From: Pseudomonadota bacterium
GTDB lineage: Bacteria > Pseudomonadota > Alphaproteobacteria > Rhizobiales > Xanthobacteraceae
Assembly: GCA_023392205.1 (NCBI GenBank)
Contig: JAEVZN010000090.1
Location: 1-6,919, forward strand
Reading direction: 5' to 3'
DNA length: 6,919 bases
The translations under genes were made by a program, and so were the position numbers. The notes beneath the pieces were generated by a model. That model saw only the letters and a list, made by a program, of their open reading frames with translations. It ran no database searches and was not told the DNA's origin. Positions 1 to 5,070 of the stretch are shown piece by piece. Position 1 is the first letter of the stretch. Each line of letters starts with the position of its first letter.

Positions 1-546
1 TTCTTTGGCCTTGTGATCGGGTTGTCACGTGTGATGGAACGCGTGCTGGATCCGACCCTCCAGGTCTTGCGCAATATACCGGTCACGGCCTGGGTGCCCC
101 TGTCGCTGGTATTTTTCGGTATCGGAAACGCGCCGGCTGTATTCCTGATTGGGCTGGGTGCGTTCTTTCCGGCCGCTATCAACTCCACACATGGCGTTCG
201 CCAGATCAACATCACGCTCTACAAAGCCGCGCGGATGATGGGCGCCAACGAGCGGGAATTGCTGTCTCGGGTCATCCTGCCGGCGGCGCTGCCGTCGATA
301 TTCACTGGTGTCCGTTTGTCGATGGGGATCGCCTGGGTGCTTGTGGTTGTCGCTGAAATACTCGCGGTCAGGAGCGGTCTCGGTTACCTGCTCAATGATG
401 CGTATCTGTTTTACCGCAACGACGTCGTCATCGCGGCGATGCTAAGCATCGGATTGCTCGGATTTCTGAGCGACCGGCTTGTCGTTCTAGTCCGCGACTT
501 TTTTCTCGCCTGGAACAAGAGGGAGACGTTCGGTGGGGAGAATTAG
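1..546 (+). CDS. ABC importer permease, SsuC/TauC type (5' end cut by window)
   Basis: This is the inner-membrane channel subunit of a binding-protein-dependent importer of the nitrate/sulfonate/taurine class. The frame is open from base 1 and ends in TAG, giving 181 visible residues; family members are usually about 250-280, so some 70-100 N-terminal residues lie upstream. Visible are several hydrophobic spans and the cytoplasmic EAA loop that docks on the ATPase (AARMMGA followed by VILPAALPSIFTGVR, about bases 226-315). The tail, DRLVVLVRDFF, resembles the usual SsuC C-terminus. The stop overlaps the next gene by 14 bases, which indicates translational coupling with the ATPase. Homologues of this class carry sulfonates, taurine, nitrate, pyrimidine precursors and other small molecules, so the substrate cannot be read from this subunit. 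The substrate-binding protein gene is probably upstream, outside the window. Confidence 0.93.
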   Translation, partial: FFGLVIGLSRVMERVLDPTLQVLRNIPVTAWVPLSLVFFGIGNAPAVFLIGLGAFFPAAINSTHGVRQINITLYKAARMMGANERELLSRVILPAALPSIFTGVRLSMGIAWVLVVVAEILAVRSGLGYLLNDAYLFYRNDVVIAAMLSIGLLGFLSDRLVVLVRDFFLAWNKRETFGGEN

Positions 547-1324
547 CATCGCGTCGGTGACCAAGCGCTTCGAAAGCGGAGAATCGTTCGTCACCGCGCT
601 CGACGACGTGAATCTCACCGTCGAGGAGAAGCAGATCGTCACGCTGGTCGGGGCAAGCGGCTGTGGGAAGTCGACACTGTTGAATCTTATAGCCGGATTT
701 GAGACGCCGACGGCCGGCGAGGTGCTGGTCGATGGTCAATTCATCAAGGGACCCGGGCCGGATCGCGGTGTGGTCTTTCAGCAGACCTCCCTGTTTCCCT
801 GGCTTTCCGTCGAGGACAATATCGCATTCGGCCTGACATTGCGTGCGAACCAGGGCAAGGCAGACCGCAAGCAGGTCGTCGAGCGCATGCTGAAACGAAC
901 CGGATTGTCGCAGTTCCGGAATCGTCGTTCATCCGAATTGTCGGGCGGGATGCGACAGCGCGCAGCCATTGCGAGCGTCCTTGCCATCAATCCCTCGACC
1001 CTGCTCATGGATGAGCCGTTCGGTGCCCTCGATTCTCTCACCCGCTCCATCATGCAGGACTTCCTACTCGAGATATGGGAGGAGCAGCGCAAGACCGTTG
1101 TGCTCGTCACGCACGATATCGACGAGGCGATCTACCTTGCAGACAAGACAGTGGTCATGACCGCACATCCGGGGCGTATATGTGAAGTCATCGACGTCGA
1201 TCTTCCAAGGCCGCGAAAATATGAGATGCGGAGTGAGTCGCGCTTCATTGCATTGCGCGATCATGTCACCGAGATTGTCCGGACCGAGGCCATCAAGGGC
1301 ACGGAAATCTGGGCCGTGAACTAA
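533..1324 (+). CDS. ABC importer ATP-binding protein, SsuB/TauB type
   Basis: This 263-residue protein is the cytoplasmic ATPase partner of the preceding permease. All ABC hallmarks are present: Walker A GASGCGKST (residues 40-48), Q-loop VFQQ (81-84), signature LSGGMRQR (136-143), Walker B TLLMDE (156-161) and the H-loop histidine in VTHDIDEA (His194). Length and the C-terminal stretch (MTAHPGRI, then VDLPRPR) match the TauB/SsuB/NrtD group. The GTG start at 533 lies inside the permease gene and yields a normal N-terminus (GRISIASVTKRF), so I prefer it to later starts. No truncation or missing catalytic residue is seen. Naming a substrate would be guesswork; the downstream monooxygenase and RidA genes suggest a small nitrogen-containing compound. 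Confidence 0.95.
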   Translation: MGRISIASVTKRFESGESFVTALDDVNLTVEEKQIVTLVGASGCGKSTLLNLIAGFETPTAGEVLVDGQFIKGPGPDRGVVFQQTSLFPWLSVEDNIAFGLTLRANQGKADRKQVVERMLKRTGLSQFRNRRSSELSGGMRQRAAIASVLAINPSTLLMDEPFGALDSLTRSIMQDFLLEIWEEQRKTVVLVTHDIDEAIYLADKTVVMTAHPGRICEVIDVDLPRPRKYEMRSESRFIALRDHVTEIVRTEAIKGTEIWAVN

Positions 1325-1388
1325 GCCAGTACGTGAACTCGTAAAAGAAACTCCAGGGTAAACGCTAACCAGGTAATGGACAGATAAG

Positions 1389-2522
1389 ATGGACCGGAAA
1401 GCCCCACAATCGAACCCGATCCGCGACTCGAAGAACCGCATCAAGCTCGGCGTATTCGGGATCAACGGAAATGGCGCAGCCTTCACGTTTCATCCGGACC
1501 GCTTCAAATGCACATGGGACGCCAATGTGCGGCTGGCGCAGAAGGCCGAAAAGCTTGGGTTCGAAGCCTTTGTTTCCGCAGCGCATTGGAAGTCGTTCGG
1601 CGGCGACAATCATTATAGCGGCGATCTGATGGAGACATTCGCCTGGGCGGGGGCCGTCGCTGCGGTGACGGAGCGGATCGGCATCATCAGCACATTGCAT
1701 GTTACGCTCATACATCCGGTCTTTGCGGCCAAAGCGGAGGCCACGGTCGATCTGATTTCCAACGGCCGTGCCGGTATGAACCTCGTACTCGGCTGGTATC
1801 CGCCAGACATGCAGCTATTCGGTGTCGAACTGAAGGAGCACAGCGATCGTTTCGATCTTGCCGAGGAATGGATGGAGATTTTCGACCGCCTTTGGGAGGG
1901 CAAGAAGAGCTTCGATTACGACGGCAAGAACTACAAATTGAAGGCGGCTTTCAACCAGCCGCACGGCGTGCAGGAGCGCCCGGTATTGCTGAATGCGGGC
2001 CGGTCTCCGCGCGGCCGCGAATTTGCGGCCAAACATTGCGACATCGCTTTTGTCTCAGCGCACAATCCCGATCCTCAGGCGATCAAGAAGCAGGTTGAGG
2101 AGTATCGCAACGACGCGCGCACGAAATTCGGCAAGGAGATCCAGATATGGATGTCCGCCTACGTTGTCCTCAAGGATACGATGGAGGAAGCGCAGGCGTA
2201 TGCTTATGACTACATCGTCACGCAGGGAGACGACGCACCCGTTCAGAACATCATTGCCAACAACGCCATCGACACCAAGGCGATGCCGCCCGAGGCCGCA
2301 GCGAAACTTGCCTATGCTCTGAAGGCCGGATTTGCCGGTTATCCACTTGTTGGCGATGCGGACCATATCGCCAGGCTCTTTGGGGATCTTTCGGAAGCCG
2401 GCGTGGACGGATTCCTGTTGACCTGGCTGGATTACGAGGGCGGCCTCGATCGCTTTGGACGTGAATTACTTCCTCGCCTCGAGAAGGCGGGCCTGCGCGC
2501 GGCGGTGGACGCGAAGGTGTAG
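1389..2522 (+). CDS. LLM-class flavin-dependent monooxygenase, RutA-like
   Basis: This 377-residue protein belongs to the luciferase-like (LLM) family, probably using reduced FMN from a separate reductase and O2. Family signatures appear in order: RIKLGVFGINGNG near the N-terminus (17-29), AAVTERIGIISTLHVTL (91-107), LISNGRAGMNLVLGWYPPD (122-140), NAGRSPRGREFAAKHCDIAF (202-221) and GVDGFLLTWLDY (338-349). These match E. coli RutA block by block from memory (ISGGRFGVNLVTGW, EGVLLTFDDF). Thr102 and Asn131 align with RutA Thr105 and Asn134, which I recall as its oxygen-pocket residues. RutA-type enzymes open a uracil ring at the amide; relatives attack sulfones or other C-heteroatom bonds, so the substrate stays open. 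The ATG at 1389 has only a weak purine-rich AGG at 1371-1373 and follows a four-codon upstream ORF (ATG 1376). It sits between the importer and two RutC-like genes, which supports a nitrogen-compound catabolic role. No flavin reductase gene is in the window. Confidence 0.88.
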   Translation: MDRKAPQSNPIRDSKNRIKLGVFGINGNGAAFTFHPDRFKCTWDANVRLAQKAEKLGFEAFVSAAHWKSFGGDNHYSGDLMETFAWAGAVAAVTERIGIISTLHVTLIHPVFAAKAEATVDLISNGRAGMNLVLGWYPPDMQLFGVELKEHSDRFDLAEEWMEIFDRLWEGKKSFDYDGKNYKLKAAFNQPHGVQERPVLLNAGRSPRGREFAAKHCDIAFVSAHNPDPQAIKKQVEEYRNDARTKFGKEIQIWMSAYVVLKDTMEEAQAYAYDYIVTQGDDAPVQNIIANNAIDTKAMPPEAAAKLAYALKAGFAGYPLVGDADHIARLFGDLSEAGVDGFLLTWLDYEGGLDRFGRELLPRLEKAGLRAAVDAKV

Positions 2523-2562
2523 GGGCCGTCAGTCAAACGTTCATCGTCTCACATAAATCACG

Positions 2563-2587
2563 CCGCGAACTTGATGTCCGTTCGCGG
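2563..2587 (+). promoter_or_regulatory. Perfect 8-bp hairpin upstream of the first RidA gene
   Basis: CCGCGAAC (2563-2570) and GTTCGCGG (2580-2587) are exact inverted repeats around a 9-base loop. They lie in the 110-base gap between the monooxygenase stop and the first RidA start. No T-run follows, so it does not look like a classical intrinsic terminator. It could be an operator, an RNA processing or stabilising stem, or a partial attenuator that lowers distal expression. The stem is seen directly; its function is inference. Confidence 0.4.
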
Positions 2588-2632
2588 ACCCTTCAGTCAC
2601 ATACCTGCACACAATCTTATCGCGGAGCCCTT

Positions 2633-3037
2633 ATGCCCAAGCAGATCATCACGTCGTCCAATGCGCCGACCACCGGCTTCACGCCGGGCGCTTCGGTTTC
2701 GCCCCTCGCGCAAGCCATCCGGTTCGGCAATATGCTGTTCGTGTCGGGGCAGGGGTCACTCGATCCGGCGACCGGCGAGGTCGTGCCAGGCGACATCGTG
2801 GTGCAGACACGCCAGACGCTTGATAACCTCATGAGCGTGCTCGATGCCGCAGGTGCGACGGCCAAGAATATTGTCAACATGCGGGTCATCCTGCGGGATG
2901 TCGCCGACTTCCCCCGCTTCAACGAGACCTTTCGTGAATTTTTCGCCGGCGAGAAGGTGACGCGGACCTGCTTCGGCGGAACCCTGCACAGGGCCGGTAC
3001 GAATGTTGAGATCGATTGCGTCGCCATGTTTGACTGA
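2633..3037 (+). CDS. RidA/RutC-family protein, copy 1 (catalytic residues kept)
   Basis: This 134-residue protein is a member of the RidA (YjgF/YER057c/UK114) family, small trimeric proteins that hydrolyse reactive imines and enamines such as 2-aminoacrylate; RutC of the pyrimidine pathway acts on 3-aminoacrylate. Family features seen are FGNMLFVSGQ (31-40), QTRQTLDNL (58-66), the AAG-xxxx-NIV helix (72-81), MRVILRDVADF (83-93) and the C-terminal VEIDCVA (125-131). Arg111 in VTRTC and Glu126 in VEID align with Arg105 and Glu120 of E. coli RidA, so deaminase activity is plausible. The ATG is preceded by GGAG (2624-2627) at five bases' spacing. It is the first of two tandem copies and probably cotranscribed with the RutA-like gene. 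Its C-terminus (AMFD) is shared only with copy 2 here. The exact substrate is unknown. Confidence 0.92.
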   Translation: MPKQIITSSNAPTTGFTPGASVSPLAQAIRFGNMLFVSGQGSLDPATGEVVPGDIVVQTRQTLDNLMSVLDAAGATAKNIVNMRVILRDVADFPRFNETFREFFAGEKVTRTCFGGTLHRAGTNVEIDCVAMFD

Positions 3038-3088
3038 GGGCAATTGCGGAAGGCGCGAATGTTGCGCTGATGCAGTTGTAGACGAGCT

Positions 3089-3493
3089 ATGCCAAAGCAG
3101 ATCATTGCTGCGTCATCAGCCCCGACGTCCGGTGCCACTCCCGGTCAGAGTGTGTCGCCGCTCGCGCAAGCCATCCGGTTCGGCAATATGCTGTTTGTGT
3201 CCGGCCTGGGAGCGGTCGATCCTGTTGCCGGTAATGTTATTGATGGCGACATCGGCTTGCAGACGCGCCAGTCGCTCGACAACCTAATGACTGTACCGGG
3301 CGCAGCGGATGCCTCGGCGGAAAACATTGTCAACATGCGCGTGACGCTACGGGACGTCGCCGATTATCCGCAGCTTGTCGACATCCTGCGGGAGTTTCTC
3401 TGCGGCGAAAACGTCACGCTGACCTGCATCGGAGGCGTTCCAAATCGAGCTGGAGTCGATGTTCAGATCGACTGCGTGGCTATGTTCGACTAG
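3089..3493 (+). CDS. RidA-family protein, copy 2 (catalytic Arg and Glu replaced)
   Basis: A second 134-residue RidA-family protein begins 51 bases after copy 1 and aligns with it end to end without gaps; I count about 92 of 134 identical residues. The core fold motifs remain (FGNMLFVSG, QTRQSLDNL, NIVNMRVTLRDVADY, IDCVAMFD). Key positions differ: residue 111 is Leu (CTG, 3419-3421) where copy 1 and E. coli RidA (Arg105) have Arg, and residue 126 is Gln (CAG) where they have Glu. Gln40 is Leu, and the usual AAG turn has become PGAADA. The frame is intact, so it is not an obvious pseudogene. It may bind a ligand without deaminating it, form mixed trimers with copy 1, or be decaying. The ribosome-binding site is weak (GACGAG, 3081-3086). 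No clear terminator follows, only a 6-bp stem (3498-3519) without a T-run. Confidence 0.9.
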   Translation: MPKQIIAASSAPTSGATPGQSVSPLAQAIRFGNMLFVSGLGAVDPVAGNVIDGDIGLQTRQSLDNLMTVPGAADASAENIVNMRVTLRDVADYPQLVDILREFLCGENVTLTCIGGVPNRAGVDVQIDCVAMFD

Positions 3494-3640
3494 CTGCCAG
3501 CCTTGCGACATCCAGGCTGACTGCTGCGTGGACACGAGCGAAAAATCGGGCCGTTTGCGCTAAAAAAGACGGGCAAAATGTGGGGTCAGACTAAGGGCTC
3601 TTGAAAAACCGCAATGATTACAATAATTTATTGTATTCAT
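3494..3640. other. Non-coding boundary segment with an AT-rich patch
   Basis: No convincing gene lies here. The stretch 3601-3640 has 9 G/C in 40 bases, far below its surroundings. It holds an exact 17-base palindrome, TACAATA-ATT-TATTGTA (3619-3635). At 3599-3612, TCTTGAAAAACCGC echoes, in inverted orientation and with one extra A, the anticodon arm of the neighbouring tRNA. GTGGGGTCAGAC at 3580-3591 resembles, from memory, sequences found around REP-associated transposase elements. No transposase or integrase is visible, so this may be only a scar of past insertion next to a tRNA. Confidence 0.4.
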
Positions 3641-3730
3641 TGGCGGAAGGGGTGGGATTCGAACCCACGGTGGGCTTGCACCCACGGCGGTTTTCAAGAC
3701 CGCTGCCTTAAACCACTCGGCCACCCTTCC
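3641..3730 (-). tRNA. tRNA-Ser (anticodon UGA), CCA encoded
   Basis: Read on the minus strand, the 90-base gene folds into a class II tRNA. The acceptor is GGAAGGG/CCCTTCC with discriminator G and encoded CCA (3641-3643). The D arm is GCC...GGC. The anticodon stem GCGGT/ACCGC encloses the loop CTTGAAA, with anticodon TGA at 3694-3696. A long variable arm of 18 bases, with a TGGG/CCCA stem, is typical of serine tRNAs. The T arm is GTGGG-TTCGAAT-CCCAC. It reads UCA codons, and by wobble others of the UCN box. All stems pair perfectly, so the gene appears functional. I see no clear promoter immediately upstream. Confidence 0.98.
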
Positions 3731-3860
3731 GGAGCATGTCGCGGCAGAGACTTAGCGGCAAACCCGGAAAAGACAATACGGGTCTTCGGGGGCGATGGGG
3801 CTCGCAACATGAAAGACGGGTCCCGCGACAACATCCGCGTTGCGGTTCCGTTCGGTCGCT

Positions 3861-3983
3861 TTAGCGACGGCGCGAAACCCATGCGATCGCAAACCCGATC
3901 GCGATCCCTGCCAGCAAGACGATAAGCCCGAGCTGCATGAGACCGCCGCCGACCGCCTGCCCGACGAGTTCACCCCATTGCAT
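3861..3983 (-). CDS. 40-residue single-span membrane microprotein
   Basis: This small minus-strand frame runs from ATG (3983-3981) to TAA (3863-3861). It begins MQWGELVGQAVGGG, has one strongly hydrophobic stretch at about residues 17-35 (LGLIVLLAGIAIGFAIAWV) and ends in SRRR. That gives one transmembrane helix with a positively charged, presumably cytoplasmic, C-terminus. AGGAG lies 12 bases before the ATG, a good Shine-Dalgarno at slightly long spacing. It sits 87 bases downstream of the 207-residue membrane protein gene on the same strand, so the two may be cotranscribed. I do not recognise a named family. A frame this short could arise by chance, but the composition, charge pattern and ribosome-binding site make a real gene likely. 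Confidence 0.6.
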   Translation of the reverse strand: MQWGELVGQAVGGGLMQLGLIVLLAGIAIGFAIAWVSRRR

Positions 3984-3995
3984 GGCCCGGTATGT

Positions 3996-4009
3996 CTCCT
4001 GCGCAGGAG
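3996..4009 (-). promoter_or_regulatory. Palindrome covering the microprotein's ribosome-binding site
   Basis: CTCCTGCGCAGGAG is an exact 14-base palindrome. On the minus-strand mRNA its second half is the AGGAG Shine-Dalgarno of the 40-residue gene, and its first half, CUCCU, can pair with it to form a 5-bp stem with a GCGC loop. This could mask translation start, or simply be the weak end of the upstream gene's transcript. The pairing is seen; a regulatory role is inference. Confidence 0.35.
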
Positions 4010-4070
4010 GAGGCGCGGCAATACCTGAACCCGCCTGCGGCCTGGCGTCAACGGACCGGCCAGTGTCGAC

Positions 4071-4694
4071 CTAGTCCTGCAGGAAGCGCGGCACGTGTCC
4101 ATGCGCGCGCGCCCAGTCCTGCAAGGCCTTGCGGCTGATCCGCGTATGCCAGGTGGGATTGCTTTTCTCCCGGTCCCCGGATTCGGCAATGGCGCCGGAC
4201 CTGAGCTGGATCGGCAAGGCGCCGGTCTTCACCGCGTCCAGCATCGCGAAGGCCCAGGCCGTGCTTTCCTGCGTGGCCGCGCTGCCCGGCTCCACCTCGC
4301 ACCAGAGCCGCGAGGCATCCGAGATATTCATCACGCTGACCAGCTTCCAGGCCGGAAAATTGGGCTGTGCCGTAGGCGCGGCCTGCGGCATGGCCGGCGC
4401 AGCGCGCTTCACCATATGCAGGGCAGCGGCGAGAACGACGCTTGCGACAAGCGTGCAATAACCGGCCATCAGCGCGAGCACAGGGGACATGCCTTGCGCA
4501 ATGACCAGCGCCGCGCCGCCGAACGACAGCACAATGCCGAAAGCCACGCTGACGCAGCCCCATGTGCCGAGAACCGATTGCAGATGCCAAAGCTTTGCGA
4601 TGATCCGGTTGATATGCCCGGTCAGCGTCTGTGTCGCAGTATCGAGTGCATTCGCGTCGCGGTCGAGCAGAGGGGCCGTTTCATTCAGGGACAT
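4071..4694 (-). CDS. Two-span inner-membrane protein of unknown function
   Basis: This is a 207-residue protein starting at ATG 4694-4692 (MSLNETAPLL) and ending in TAG. The frame is open a further 26 codons upstream, but that extension is basic and lacks membrane or family character. AGAAGG lies about 12 bases before the chosen ATG. The layout is a polar N-terminus (1-42), two hydrophobic helices (about 45-67 and 71-93) joined by a short turn, an Ala/Pro-rich linker (98-115), then a soluble domain. The soluble part contains MNISDASRLWCEVEP (122-136) and ends ISRKALQDWARAHGHVPRFLQD. That closing pattern (S-R-x-x-L-x-x-W-A-x-x-x-G-x-x-P-x-F-L) recalls segments I know from uncharacterised proteobacterial proteins, without an assigned function. 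It lies divergent to rlpA across a 376-base gap and upstream of the microprotein. Confidence 0.78.
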   Translation of the reverse strand: MSLNETAPLLDRDANALDTATQTLTGHINRIIAKLWHLQSVLGTWGCVSVAFGIVLSFGGAALVIAQGMSPVLALMAGYCTLVASVVLAAALHMVKRAAPAMPQAAPTAQPNFPAWKLVSVMNISDASRLWCEVEPGSAATQESTAWAFAMLDAVKTGALPIQLRSGAIAESGDREKSNPTWHTRISRKALQDWARAHGHVPRFLQD

Positions 4695-4954
4695 TGACGT
4701 TGTCTGCCTTCTATCGATTTCAGGTCCGCACGCAGTGACCGCACACCCATGCACGAGAGTCGAATCGCGCAAAGCGAGTTAATCGCGCGCCCGTGCGTTC
4801 CGCAATCTTGCGAAATTCAGCGATCTCGGAGCGCAATCGAATCGCACAGGCGCTGCGGCACGCTGTTGGCCCACGCTGCTGGCCAGTGTGTCGCGGTGAT
4901 GTGCCGCGCAATTTGCTTCACGCGGGCGAGAGCGCCGACGGTGTCAAACCACCG

Positions 4955-4962
4955 TTAACCAT
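4955..4962 (+). promoter_or_regulatory. Possible CtrA half-site
   Basis: TTAACCAT occurs about 110 bases before the preferred rlpA ATG. CtrA, the alphaproteobacterial cell-cycle regulator, binds TTAA-N7-TTAA(C) and half-sites of this type. Only one half is present, so this is weak. A division-linked gene such as rlpA would be a sensible target. Confidence 0.3.
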
Positions 4963-4979
4963 TTCTCCGGTCAGCCCAT

Positions 4980-5007
4980 TTGCGTTGCCGCCCGGTCACG
5001 CTATGGT
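4980..5007 (+). promoter_or_regulatory. Possible housekeeping promoter for rlpA
   Basis: TTGCGT (4980-4985) and TATGGT (5002-5007) are separated by 16 bases, an acceptable -35/-10 pair in a GC-rich alphaproteobacterium. Transcription would start near 5013-5015. That favours the ATG at 5071 over the TTG at 5029, whose ribosome-binding site would sit at the very 5' end. It is assigned by eye only. Confidence 0.3.
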
Positions 5008-5070
5008 GAATCTCAAGGGGAGGGTGGATTGCCCGCCAATCCGCCCTGTATTTCGGATTTCGGGGACTTC

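Larger units (their letters stand above)
4695..5070. other. Divergent intergenic control region before rlpA
   Basis: About 376 bases separate the divergent membrane-protein gene and the preferred rlpA start. I see no convincing gene; the frames crossing it are low-complexity readings rich in Arg, Ala and Ser. It contains a 9-base direct repeat TCGAATCGC (4760-4768 and 4837-4845), a CtrA-like half-site at 4955-4962, and a possible promoter at 4980-5007. Both flanking genes are probably transcribed from here. Confidence 0.55.

Noticed and set aside
3498..3519. 6-bp stem CAGCCT/AGGCTG after the second RidA gene as a terminator
   Set aside because: The loop is 10 bases, the stem short, and no T-run follows, so it is not convincing as an intrinsic terminator.
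3881..3906. Repeated GCGATCGC-like words as a possible regulatory repeat
   Set aside because: They lie inside the microprotein frame, encoding its Ile/Ala helix, and are explained by codon use for that segment.
3614..3925. Plus-strand 103-residue open frame
   Set aside because: It runs straight through the tRNA-Ser gene and the antisense of the microprotein; its composition is Arg/Gly-rich with no family motif.
4048..4590. Minus-strand 180-residue frame overlapping the two-span membrane protein
   Set aside because: It is an alternative frame of the same DNA with Arg/Gly/Ala-rich low-complexity sequence; the 4071-4694 frame has coherent helices and a soluble domain.
4095..4697. Plus-strand 200-residue frame opposite the membrane protein
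   Set aside because: It is the antisense shadow of the 4071-4694 gene, rich in Arg, Gly and His, with no recognisable domain and no ribosome-binding site.
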